This document shows positions 22,741 through 34,360 of a DNA stretch of 64,000 nt, one piece after another. Within the stretch, counting starts at the first letter, position 1. Every line of letters begins with the position of its first letter. The notes under the pieces were generated by a model. The model saw only the letters and a list, made by a program, of their open reading frames with translations, was not told where the DNA came from and did no database searches. The stretch comes from Dichotomocladium elegans (lineage: Eukaryota > Mucoromycota > Mucoromycetes > Mucorales > Lichtheimiaceae), in contig JAIXMN010000012.1 of assembly GCA_025716815.1 (NCBI GenBank), positions 620,001 through 684,000 on the forward strand, written 5' to 3'. The position numbers were made by a program, and so were the translations under genes.

Positions 22741-22950
22741 TTCTTTTCCTACTATTTATAATATGTTGAAGTTCCTAGTGTCTGTCTTACTCACAATTAT
22801 TTACACACAAACACTTATTAGGATGACAGGTTTCTTAATTGGTTTGTTTCAGAGAACAATAGCCTGGAGAATAGACAAGGTTGAGGAATGGTTGGGATTG
22901 TGAGTGGATGTAAAAAAAAAAAAAGAAAAAAAAAGAAAAAAAAAAAAATG
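22741..22950. other. Unrelated 210-bp block with A-rich end inside the outer element
   Basis: It replaces the LTR end, gag, protease and most of RT of the outer element. It shows no similarity to the 3' LTR and ends in a 36-nt tract of A with two G (about 22911-22947). Origin unknown: filler DNA at a deletion, or a retroposed fragment with a poly(A)-like tail. Confidence 0.5.
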
Positions 22951-25066
22951 TACAGGAGGTCCGCCAATTTATTGGCCTGGGTTCCCATTACCGACGGTTC
23001 ATTCGAGGATTTGCAGGTCTCGCGGCACCATTGACTGACCTAACGAAAGGCACAGGAACGAAGACACGCCCTATTAACTGGACCTCGGAATGTCAAACAG
23101 CTTTCGAGGAAATCAAGTCACGCATGATCGCTGCCCCTGTTCTGCAACATCCTAATCCGGACCAACCCTTCGTGATCGAGACGGACGCTTCCGACTATGG
23201 TGTTGGTGGCGTGCTACTGCAAGCGGGGGAGAAGGACGGCTTGATGCATCCAATCGCTTTCACGTCGAAGAAGCTATCGCGAGAAGAGCGCAACTACCCA
23301 GCGCAAGAAAGGGAACTTTTGGCCATTTTGCATGCACTCCGCACGTGGCGTTGTTTTGTAGAAGGACGATCATGCACAGTGTATACGGACCACAAACCAT
23401 TAGAATACTACAAGACACAAGCCAGACCGACAACGCGCCTGACACGGTGGATCCAAGAATTTGCGTTATATGACCCTTGCATCGTCTACAAACCGGGTAA
23501 ACTCAATCATGTACCTGATCTCCTATCGCGGCGCGATGGTGCAAATTGCACGCCCGCAGAATCAAGCATGGAACCAGATTACCTGTATGCGGTGAAGGCG
23601 GTGCACGACTCCGATTGGCCCAAGTTTTATGCCAGACCTGAACCCGAATGGCCAGCAATCCTTAAAGATCAGCTGCTCAAGCATCGCGACCAATTTGTAG
23701 TACGAGGTGGCTCGGTGTTTCGTAAGGTGAAGATAGGTGATACAACTGAAGAGCGTCGATATGTCATGTTTGCTCGTCGAGCCGATTTGGTACAGGATTT
23801 TCACAAGTCGGTGGGTCATGCAAGCAAACTTACAGTACAGGATTTGATGTGCAAACGGTGGTGGTGGCCTCAAATGCGTCAAGACATTGAAGATTGGTTG
23901 GCAGGTTGTCCGGAATGTCAGTTAGCAGCACGACCCGACCGCAACACACATCATGCGCCTATGCGTCCCTTGGATATTCCTCAGCCTTTCTCACGATGGC
24001 ATCTGGACTTTGTAGGCGAACTCCCAACAACGGCGCATGGTAATAGGTGGCTACTAGTCGCCGTAGATTATACAACCAACTGGTGTTGTGCACGTGCCGT
24101 ACCGGAGGCAACAGGAGAGGTTATTGCCAAATTCATTTACGAAGAGCTAGTACTCCCATTCGGATGCATGAACGAAATTCTCACCGATCGAGGCGCCAAT
24201 TTCATGTCCAACGTTCTGGCGAACTATCTTGGGCGCCTCAAGGTCAAACATTTATTCACGTCCGCATTCCATCCACGAACCAATTCAAAAGCTGAACGCA
24301 CCAACGGTATCCTCAAGCAGATGATCCGCAAATATGTACATGGCAAAATTCATCGTTGGGATGACTTTATTCCACTGGCTGTTTTTGCATGTCGTGTTCG
24401 AAAACACCGCACGACGGGTTACAGCCCCTATTTCCTCGTTTATGGCCAAGAACCCAATCTGCCTGGCGATGATCTACCACCCTTTTTATTCGCGGACGCC
24501 GATGATCCTGTCAAGGATAAAGGACTGCCGTCCAGGGCCGTATACCAGAAGTCCGCGCATTACACCGTGCTCGTGCCATTGCGGAACAACGCCTTCGCGA
24601 CAATGCTGCGAAAGACAAAGCCCGTTGGGATGCGGTCATGAAACCTCAGGTTTTTAATGTTGGCGATTATGTTTTGATGCGACATGAAAACAAGCTGAGC
24701 CTGGAATATACATGGAAGGGGCCCTATCGAATTATCAACACAAACACCACGTCTCATATATATCAAGTCCAAGACCTTAAGGGCTCTCTCTACAAGTCAT
24801 GGGTACACACCGATCGCCTTCGCCCCGTCCATTTCACATCCTCCCCAACTGATCCGTGGTATGACCCCACTACTGCTCGTGCTGCTGAAAGACGTCACCT
24901 TGAGGCTATCGCACAATTGCATGTTCTCGAGGACGAACAACATTCTGGAGGGGGGGTATTGTCGCAGCCTCAACCCGGTAATCCTTTTGCCGAACTGCGC
25001 CTCACCTTACTTACCCATTCCCACGCAAATCTGCTACACCGCCACACTGCCAAGACATTGCTTTGA
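22951..25066 (+). pseudogene. Truncated pol (end of RT, RNase H, integrase) of the outer element
   Basis: It begins within the RT-RNase H connection (VRQFIGLGSHYRRFIRGFA). RNase H is present (ETDASDYGVGGVLLQ, YTDHKPLEYY). The integrase has HASKLTVQDLMCKRWW, CPECQ, WHLDFVGELPTT, TDRGANFMSN and KAERTNGILKQMIR. A frameshift near 24530 separates this from the C-terminal piece (VFNVGDYVLMRHENK ... SWVHTDRLRP). The YLDD reverse transcriptase core is absent, so the copy cannot move by itself. Sequence is close to the nested element's pol, so both belong to related families. Confidence 0.88.
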
Positions 25067-25222
25067 CTACGCCTCAGATATCATAGATAACCAAAACGTA
25101 TAAATATCCTCCTATCGCTAAAACAATAAAGGACATCTCTTCTTCTTCGTCTATACTTTATTTCGGTGTACGCGTCTCCCTATCTCTGGCCATTGGTTTA
25201 CCAGCTCAGATTTAGGCCGACA
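24960..25222 (+). repeat. 3' LTR of the outer element
   Basis: 263 bp, TGTCGCAGCC to GGCCGACA, preceded by a G-rich purine tract (24946-24957). TATAAATA and AATAAA are near 25100 and 25127. It is followed by AATC. Confidence 0.88.
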
Positions 25223-25226
25223 AATC

Positions 25227-25489
25227 AATGCAGTCTATTCATTTTACTCTTTTCTGCACATTTCTGACATTAATTGTACAAAATGGATGTAGTTTCCTCT
25301 TTGTAAATATCACCAAATGCCGTTTCTCTTTTCTCTCACTTCTCCGTGCTTATTATTATATAGCAAAACAGCAAAAATATCCAAGTAGTTCTAGACAATA
25401 AGCAGCATCTATCTCTTGTTATCTATTTCTATTATTACGCTTGAGTCGTTGCTATTGGCTATAGGTAACTGCCAAAATATATGCACGAC
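25227..25489 (+). repeat. Probable LTR remnant (3' end only recognisable)
   Basis: Its right end, GGTAACTGCCAAAATATATG followed by CACGACA (25463-25489), closely matches the sense-strand 3' end of the nested element's LTR. No matching left end or target duplication was found. The rest of the stretch holds no gene. Confidence 0.4.
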
Positions 25490-25510
25490 AACGTTGTCTT
25501 GCCGTAACAC

Positions 25511-26008
25511 TGTCGGCGCACAATACTACAGACCAATAAGAGTTTCATCTGCTTTGGTGGAAGACCGTGAACAGAGCAGTGACATGGAATATGACAAGTA
25601 TATGATAGGTACGTCAATCAATGTTCTTTTATTATCACAACAGTAAGGGTATTTTAGCATTAGGAGTGAACGCTCTCGAATAATCACCTTTTTTTTGTTA
25701 TGACAGCATTATACTTCCAAGGAGCTATATAATTAATAGTGCTGTGAGATCGGTAGGGCCCGGTTACGACCGGAAATGCTTTGTCACACCATTACCACCG
25801 TTGGAACACTTGGTCACTCTCGATCATGCCACGCAACAATTGTTTTATAATTAGCATTACCACAGTAACAGAGAATATATAAATCTCTCCTCCCGCTGCA
25901 AGCAATAAAGAGACAGATTTCAAAGTTACCTTTTAAAGGTCCCCTTTTATTGGAATAATTGTTTGAAGCATGTTGTCACTGGCGGTTATATCCGCCAAAA
26001 GGACGACA
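25511..26008 (+). repeat. Solo LTR 4 (TGTCG...CGACA, 4-bp duplication ACAC)
   Basis: 498 bp beginning TGTCGGCGCA and ending AAGGACGACA, flanked by ACAC at 25507-25510 and 26009-26012. AATATATAAATC and AATAAAGAG (about 25875-25915) give plus orientation. Its end, CCGCCAAAAGGACGACA, resembles that of the nested family. Confidence 0.75.
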
Positions 26009-26089
26009 ACACAGTGTCGTGTTCGAAATCTGTGCTAGCAATCCAATGGCCAGATAAGAGCAGACTGAGGTAGCTTTTGCTAGTAGAAG

Positions 26090-26978
26090 ATTAGATATGA
26101 CGTTTATTCATACAAGAAGAGCCCTGACAGCATCTTTAAGAAACCTAACACGGGGCACCGTTCGCGTATTCTCAATGAAGAGCATAAACGCATTCTTTTA
26201 GAATGCGTTAATGAAGACCCATCCATTGTTCTAGAGTAGCTGGTCCAACGATTTGAGGGTTTCAAAGCATCTAAAACGACGCTCCATCGATTTATGAAAA
26301 CGTATGCAACTTGTCATTAAAAATGGCTCGGTTTCAGCCTATAGACAGGAATAATGCTGCGAAGATCCAAGAGCGCCTTGACTGAGTATGCAGATGGGAT
26401 AGGACCGACATCGACTTCAAAAGCTGCGTTTTTTCTTTGATGAGTCTGGATTCCATATTAACATGAAATGCAGCATGGTGTGGTCCAAGAAATGGACCCC
26501 TGCAGTGGTTACAGTACCAAAGGCAGCCACAATCGTGGGAGCAATCTCAGCATCAGGCATCATTCAATGTAGCTTGAGACTCCCGCAGCCACCAATCAAG
26601 AAAAGAAGAAGGCAGGTCAATCTGAAGTTGCGAGCAGAGGAACTGCAACTGAACATCATCTCAGCTTCCTTAAGGCAACAATGGACGAGATGGATAAGTA
26701 TGAACATATGAAGGGCCATTGGTTGGTAATGGATAATGCACCTATCCATACGGCTTAGGATATCTCTGAATACATCGAGTCTCGGGGATATCGATATGCT
26801 TATCTTCCACCATACTCGCCTGAACTCAATTCTATTGAGCAGTTTTGGTCAGTGGTCAAGGGCAAAGTTAAATGCAATAGGTTCTTGGAAAGCGAGACGT
26901 TGATAACATAGATCTGCGAGGCATCCAACAGCTTAAAGCTGAGCGATTTCGAAGGTTTCGTTTCTCATTCTCATATGT
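26090..26978 (+). pseudogene. Tc1/mariner-like DD34E transposase, inactivated
   Basis: Fragments in shifting frames: KKPNTGHRSRILNEEHKRIL (start of the linker), FFDESGFHINMK (first catalytic Asp), LVMDNAPIHTA (second Asp) and YSPELNSIEQFWSVVKGKVK (Glu). Exactly 34 positions lie between the second Asp and the Glu, i.e. DD34E. It ends with LSDFEGFVSHSH. Several stop codons (for example at about 26237 and 26757) and frameshifts make it dead. The N-terminal helix-turn-helix is missing here but is the part preserved at 3.2-3.4 kb. It lies tail to tail with, and directly against, the second Fanzor. Confidence 0.8.
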
Positions 26979-26984
26979 GCTTAG

Positions 26985-28099
26985 TTAACTGCCGTAATTG
27001 GAACAACTGTGATCCGACTGCTCCTCCAGCTTCGGAGCTGCTCCGGTTCTTGGGAGTACATCCCTGTCCCTTCTCTTCTTGATAATGGAGACTCCTACGC
27101 CATCCGTTTCAAGTGTACCGCGAAATCGAAGTACTCCATTCTCTGAAGACTTGAGAGCTTTCGAATAGAAATCGATGACCTCATCCCATCCGCCAGGATA
27201 AGGAAATTTTTTGGTCCATGAGCGACCCAGAATGTTTTGCCATATGATTTTTGCGTCAATCCTTATGTATGACGGAGACCATGACCGACGAAGAGGGAAA
27301 CAGGCAAATGCAGGCAGCTGAAGTCGCTCAAAAAGGAGAGCGAGCTGGTAAAAGGCTGCCATATGTTGGATTGGATGAGCCTTTGCATCGTAGTAGATGC
27401 TATCGTTGTCAAAGGCGTGGGTACTGGTGTAGGCATCGAAAATTGGCCGGATGGCGTCGAAAGCTTCCTGAAGATAAGCTGGGTCGTCGGGACGTCGTCT
27501 CTGGATACGTTTCGACCAGCTACAATCTGCTTAAATGTTGTTGCGGGTGTAATGATTGTCTCTCGGATGCGTTGACTGATTTGTGTCGGGTCCAGACCTT
27601 GGCCAATCAGCTGCTCTTCAAACTCCTCTTTCCGCATTTGAATGTTATTGGTGTAAGCAGCAAAGATCTTGGCGCCTTCGTAATTTGCACATTGCTGGGA
27701 GTATGGAAAGGATGGTCGTTCATAATTTGTATATAAGAGGTATGGCGTCGAGTATTCATCAATCAGATTCCGGTATCGAGTCGTTTCCTCGCCACAGCCA
27801 CGTTGTTTGTAATCGATCAATGCGAGCCAGACTTCAGCAAAGAATCTTTCGCTGATAAAAGCCCTGATGTCAAAATTTTCATTGGCTTGGAACTCGTGGA
27901 GAAAAATGTATTTTGATAGTGCGTATGCATGCATTGTCGTTATATTCACAAGTTCGACCAAATGGTTCAACTTTTCGTGGTACTCTTGTCTCCAGCCTAT
28001 GCTGTCAATGGATGCTTTCACAACCATGGTACGATCGCGGGTTTCGGGTCGATGAACGTTCATACTTGGAAGGATTGTTTTAGTATGGTAGGTTGTCAA
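26985..28099 (-). pseudogene. Second Fanzor copy, truncated before the RuvC domain
   Basis: The minus-strand frame from 28099 aligns with the N-terminal half of the first Fanzor: IGWRQEYHEKLNHLVELVN, RFFAEVWLALI, FPYSQQCANYEGAKIFAAYT. It lacks about 20 residues after NNIQM that the first copy has. A single frameshift near 27485 moves the reading to the frame with FPLRRSWSPSYIRIDAKI and LRFRGTLETDGVGVSI. It stops at 26985 within the variable linker, so all RuvC motifs, the zinc finger and any 3' guide RNA are gone; the mariner-like remnant starts there. Divergence from the first copy is large, so these are separate lineages or old copies. Confidence 0.85.
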
Positions 28100-28241
28100 T
28101 GAAACGAGTATATCAAAGAAAAAGAAAGAGTGAGAGTAAACAAGCGGTTTTCTACGCGAAAGTATATATTATCTATTATTTCTTATTTGACTGGTCTCAT
28201 ACAAGCACTCAGATGGTAGGGTTAACGGGAAATCAATTATG

Positions 28242-28400
28242 TACAGTGGCCACCCCTCATAATGATATTCATTATAATGATAATTCATTGTAGCGATACA
28301 CTTTATAGAACAAAATTACCAGGTAAGGGTTATTCCAATTCATTATAGTGATGCGATTTCCTGGAACCGAGGGTATCACTATAACAGGCGGCCACTATAA
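28242..28400. mobile_element. MITE-like element with TA-flanked inverted ends
   Basis: The left end CAGTGGCCACCCCTCATAAT and the right end read inverted (TATAGTGGCCGCCTGTTATA) share AGTGGCC and TNATARTGATA. The ends are bordered by TA, the target of Tc1/mariner/pogo transposases. The interior has repeated ATTCATTATARTGAT words. About 158 bp with no coding capacity. The border is approximate. Confidence 0.6.
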
Positions 28401-28564
28401 CAGAAATGCACATCCAATTCTTATCAAACCGACCTCCGAATACGCCCAATACAATTTCGTTTCTAACAGCACCACGGACGGTATGTCGATTGCTGAAATA
28501 CGCTATGCAAACCGCCTAGGACTAAAAAAACCAAAATAAACAGTATCAATAAATGATGGAAATC

Positions 28565-28762
28565 GTCAATGAAAAGAGCATGTGACCCGCTGCTGTATTT
28601 ACTGCAGCATCGTTCAACACAAAGAAATTATGCAAGTATTCTCGGAATGCAATAACAGGACGTTTCCAAGCTTCTGTACCGATTAAAGGATCAACGAGTC
28701 GATGAAAAGAGCATATGATCCGCCGCTGTATCTACTGCAGCATTGTTTATCACAAAGAAATT
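28565..28762 (+). repeat. Two 64-bp direct repeats
   Basis: 28565-28629 and 28698-28762 share GATGAAAAGAGCAT, CTGCAGCAT and ACAAAGAAATT with about 85-90 percent identity by eye, 133 bp apart. Each contains a short GCTG...CAGC hairpin. They lie just upstream of the orphan candidate guide-RNA segment. Confidence 0.6.
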
Positions 28763-28838
28763 TCTTCTGCTCCTCCTTGATTTCCTATAAATAATGGACA
28801 ACTGAGAAATCTCCTTTCTCCATCGACTTCATCCCGAC

Positions 28839-28963
28839 CCTCTCTTCCATGGTCTTATCCGGTATGATCGCTATAATACCAAATTATTTTATTGCAACTA
28901 ACATCCACTGTCCTTTATAGATTAACCAATCGTACCCGTGCTTGATGAGCCATGGAAGAGAGG
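28839..28963. repeat. 14-bp inverted repeat enclosing an intron-like segment
   Basis: CCTCTCTTCCATGG (28839-28852) and CCATGGAAGAGAGG (28950-28963) are perfect complements, about 97 nt apart. Between them lies GGTATGATCG...CTTTATAG, which has good GT-AG intron signals (about 28861-28920). A TATA-like TATAAATA is at 28791. It could be the transcribed 5' part of the element whose 3' end is at 29345. Confidence 0.45.
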
Positions 28964-29084
28964 AGTTCCTGAACACCCTTCGCTCCTTCCGCTCTTTTTC
29001 GCTGCCACCGCAGGCCCCATTCCGCTCCTTCCCTCCGCCGCCGCCATTCCCTCGTTTGGCGCCCTGGCAGCCGCCGCCTGTCCC

Positions 29085-29345
29085 TTCTGGTGTGCTGGCT
29101 CTCTCCTCCTGTTTCTCCGTCCCGGTTATCGCCGGGACTACCCAGGATAACTCCTGGGTCCTTCGGGGCCCTTGAGTGTAAGTTAAAGCGTATGGAGGAG
29201 TAGGGTTTTTCTGTTGACTAACAGGTTTTAATCCATGGATGCGAAATCTTTTTACCTATTGATACGACAAATTTATATAATTCAATGCGACATTATTTTA
29301 TCTTGTTTACGACATTTATTTTTGAAAATAAAGTAATTGCCTCTA
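29085..29345 (+). ncRNA. Candidate Fanzor guide-RNA scaffold, orphan copy 2
   Basis: It matches 6060-6283 but has no Fanzor frame upstream. Hairpin 1 at 29119-29138 is GTCCCGG / TTATCG / CCGGGAC, the same loop as copy 1 with a different but fully paired stem. Hairpin 2 at 29141-29158 is CCCAGG / ATAACT / CCTGGG; its loop AUAA can pair with UUAU of hairpin 1. A UUCG-capped helix follows (29156-29171). 29227-29283 is identical over 57 nt to copy 1. The end has a short duplication of CGACATT..TTT before AATTGCCT. Most likely a deletion derivative or non-autonomous relative of the Fanzor element. Confidence 0.5.
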
Positions 29346-31410
29346 CGCGCAAGTAGAACCTCCAGGGAAAATTTGTGCCACCATCAATAATTTAACTGGT
29401 CAACCGACCCGGAAAAACCACCTACATGGCTACTTATATCCATCCCTATACAGAACGATGTTTTGATGACCTTGTTTTATGAACTGGTCCGTTATTAGCA
29501 TTTCATAATAAAAGAGCTTTGATCATCTTTTCAAAGAATCAAACTCTGAGCATTTCCTTCTATTTAAATCCCTTGATTTACGTATATACAGGAGACATTC
29601 GAGGGATAACAGGCACAATGAGAGAGCGATAGGAATAGTTCGGTGATGTATCATACTGGTAATTGCGAGAACATCACTAGAGCAATAAAGCTTTCTGATA
29701 TCAGTACATATACAAGTAAATACTACCTACCTAGTAATATTACTAGCTCCAGTAAAATAGTCTCATAACGTTGTTAGAAACAGCTCACAGGGTCTATATT
29801 GGTGGAGAGCTTCATTAGGTTGCTTCCTAAGATTGGTTATTACCATAAAGGACATATCTATTTCGGCTGAATGGCTGTAAAGTTTATAAAGATACATATA
29901 CAAAAAATTTAATACTGACGACAGAGAGTGCTGTGATTGAAGATTCAGTATCTGATGCAGCTTTGTCAACGGCTGTCAAAAGTATGTCGGTTATGGTATG
30001 TGTGATCTGCGTAGTTGTGATGCTACCCAACTATATTTGCTGTATATATAAACACTGAAAATACTCGTATTTATTACAGCCGTACACCCGCGCTATAAGT
30101 CGTGCTTATTTCTCTCATACTGGAGGTCACTACATTCGAGCCTCAGGACTTACTATTGCTGGCTTTTATGCAGTTGTCACAATGGTGATTGAGTATTCAG
30201 CTATGCTTCATCATCCCACCAAACTATCTGATGCCACGCTAAAGATTGCTGCGTGTTTAATTCGCACAAAATATCGCATTCGAGCTACAGACTATAATTC
30301 ACATCATGCGTTTGATCTACTTGTCACGAGATACTTCGTTTTTGAAAAGGAACGGTCACGTCATATCCCCTTTGCTGCGCCATGTTACTCGAGCATCCAA
30401 TCCCAAACAAGAAATACTGCAGCTTCATAATGTATCAATGGTTTGGTGCACGAGATGTACGGTGCGTGGGCGTTGCCATTATTAAGAGTGCCCATATCAA
30501 AATCTTATTGGCCGAGACCATGTAAACTATACCTTGCTGAGTATATACACCCAGAATCCTACCAATGTAACTACGTTTCCGGTCTGATTAACTGGAGCTT
30601 TGAGGAGGAATCCCATGAATTACCAATGATAAAAAGGAAGATTATAGGCTTATATACCCAACGTCGAAATTCTTTGCAGTGAGTGTTTTCACCTTCAAAG
30701 CGCTTCCCATTTGGGAAACAGGACCGAGACATCGGAAATAAACCTATGAGGCATCAGCACTTGCGATTGCACATGTAATGGTTTATTCCTTATTAACACC
30801 CATAAGCGCACATGAACGTCGATCAGTGCCGCAGTAGAAAAAAAATATTAGGTGTACATTGTAGCAGGTAACTATTGGGGTCCTTAAGATATCCATGGAT
30901 CGGAAATCCACTTTTATATATAGAAAGAGGCCGGGTCAGGTAGCCAATTTCAAAAATTACAGTTCGTGGATGTCCTCAGCAATGATGAAAGGGTGCACAA
31001 GTCAGATTCTCGTGTAACAAATGGACCAAGAACCTTAGCGCTGTTTATGTAAGTGACGCCAAGCAATGCGCCAAGCGCAAGAAGATGAGTGATTTTCATT
31101 CGACGGTGACAAAAACGTTTACATAGTCCAGGGGATGTGTGGCGTAGGATATACCAAGGGTAATGTTAAAGGCGGAACTCATAAGAGCAAAAAGTTCGAA
31201 TTGGAGCAGTACCAGTGTTTTTTAGCATTTTGATCTGTATTCGTCATTTTTCTTTATTTTTTTTTTTGGCAGCCATGCCAAGTTACACATGAACACGGCA
31301 AACGCGGCGCCCACTTGGCAGGATCGGCATTCGAGGCTTTATAAAATGACTTGACACGTATACTTCCTTCATTCACTTTACTCTTAACGGCGCATTAGCT
31401 CGACATCATT
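29346..31410. other. Intergenic, no gene recognised
   Basis: AT-rich, with short unrecognised frames (for example 30182-30430 and 30443-30682, plus strand) that may be relics. No RNA gene or terminal repeats were seen. The end forms the promoter side of the arrestin gene, with TATAAAAT at about 31340. Confidence 0.45.
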
Positions 31411-32642
31411 ATGCAGACAGCACCACTCCGAATTTCTATACATCTCCTACCCGACTTCGGCTGGACTGTCAATGGCAATCCAGTCTACGGTCCTGGATCT
31501 GCTTTACAAGGTGTGTAGTTACACCTGCATTAAGTCATAGTAAACTCATATTGAGTATTTCATCGACGACAGGCTTTGTGCGTGTTGAACACGCCATGAA
31601 TGACAGCACCGACCTTCACGAAGTAGATCAGTTACGGATTCTCTTTTATGCATCAGAGGCGCTTGCTGGCAGTAAATCAAATACCCATACTTTGGCTTGC
31701 TTCCGTGAACAATTTTTTGGATCGCAGCATATACTATGGCGACGAAAGGAGAACAGCGAACACGTCATGGGCATTTTTCAGCATCATATTCAAGACTTTT
31801 ATTTTACTATTGAAATGCCAATGGTCCAGTACCCGCCCTCCATGGTATATCCCGGCCTTTATATGACGAAGTTTCGCCTGGTCGCTTCATTGGAGCGGAA
31901 AGATCATAGCCCTATAATCACAAGTGAAGAGTTACCATTGCAATACATGCCACTGGTTGAATCGCGGACGACCAAGGATGAGAAGCCTGTATCAGGTCTG
32001 GAACGAGAACAACAACAGGGATTTACATTGGGGCGCAGCATTCGACATAACAACGCCACAACTGTAATAACCGCGCGCCTAGACTCGTTAAACTACGTGA
32101 CTGGAGATCAAATCCAGATTAATCTTCTCGACGAGAGCAATAACACATTGGATGCAGCATATCGACTCACCCTTAGTCAAGTCATGAACACGCACGACGG
32201 TCGTCATAAGAGCACTGTCATCGCCGAGTCTCAGTCATGTCCACTTCAACTGCCGCATGACATGCTCCCTACTGTGTCGTACAGCAAGTTTATGTCAATT
32301 CGGTATAAGCTAAGGGTGATTGTATCACCTCCTCTCCGCCCATCCTCCGATTCGTCGTCATCTATGCTGCGGCTATCTCGTGCCCTTCGCCCTAGATCAC
32401 TCGTGACTTTTGATGATATCCCAATTCATATCGGTACCCTTGGTTACGGTCTCAGAATGCCTGCCGATCTCAAGCCCTACTCCATGTTTAAGAACCTCTT
32501 TGCTGAAGAGTCCAGCGGTAGCGTGTTGCCTCCTATTCCAGTTCCTCGCTTCATATTGACCGATCAGGCCAAGGACGTCTTGCCTGTATATGAGGCCTAT
32601 CAGTTGCCGACATACGAGCAAGAATGTGGATCCCCGTTTTAA
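31411..32642 (+). CDS. Alpha-arrestin (arrestin-related trafficking adaptor)
   Basis: Two exons, 31411-31510 and 31573-32642, joined by a 62-nt GT-AG intron; 389 residues. The start gives MQTAPLRISIHLLP and the second exon begins FVRVEHAMND, the beta-strand pattern of the arrestin N domain. A second beta-rich domain follows (HNNATTVITARLDSLNYVTG). The C-terminus carries LPVYEAYQLPTYEQE, two (L/P)PxY-type motifs that in this family bind WW domains of Rsp5/Nedd4 ubiquitin ligases. The likely role is to link plasma-membrane transporters or receptors to ubiquitination and endocytosis. The cargo cannot be inferred. Family call is from motif and fold pattern only. Confidence 0.7.
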
Positions 32643-33094
32643 ATGACCCTATCTATCCGTCTATGCATGCACACAGGCTTGGATGCATGCAGACTTTCCT
32701 TTCCTTCTACATTTGTATACCATACACACTCTTAAACACATTCCTCGATTATGTCCCCCCCCAATGTAAATATGATAGACACACACTGCATTTCGGTCTC
32801 ATAATCCCTATTCCCCATATTAATATGCAATTAGCCTAGAGACAATATATGAATTTGTTTTTTCCTTCCAAGGAAACCATCGAGTTTGTATTAAGCAAAC
32901 AAGCGCTAGCAAAAGAAAATCAAATGTACAAAATTAAAGGCGGGCGGGTGGAGATTATGTGCATGATAGAATGGATGAAAAATAGAGACAGAAAGATACG
33001 GCGTAAGGAAGAAAAAGGGGAAGGATTGGCGGAGGAAGAATGAAAGATGGGGAGTCTTGTTTTGTATGTGGGGTGGTGGCATCTCCTTGTTTTT
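32643..33094. other. 3' flank between arrestin and histone H3
   Basis: Convergent 3' untranslated DNA; no gene seen. A purine-rich stretch lies at 32970-33050. Confidence 0.6.

Positions 33095-34360
<1,266 letters not shown>

Larger units (their letters stand above)
17724..25222 (+). mobile_element. Outer Ty3-type retrotransposon, internally deleted and split by a nested element
   Basis: The 5' LTR starts at 17724 (TGTCGCAGCC), is interrupted at 17782 by the nested element and resumes at 22614. It matches the 3' LTR (24960-25222) only up to about 22740. The 3' LTR ends GGCCGACA. AATC occurs at both outer edges (17720-17723 and 25223-25226), a 4-bp target duplication. Internally gag, protease and most of RT are gone. 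The body starts inside the RT-RNase H junction after an unrelated A-rich block and runs to a purine tract just before the 3' LTR. Confidence 0.85.

Noticed and set aside
30885..30920. ATCCATGGATCGGAAATC resembles part of the 57-nt guide-RNA block
   Set aside because: The match is short and centred on a palindrome; hairpins and the rest of the block are missing.
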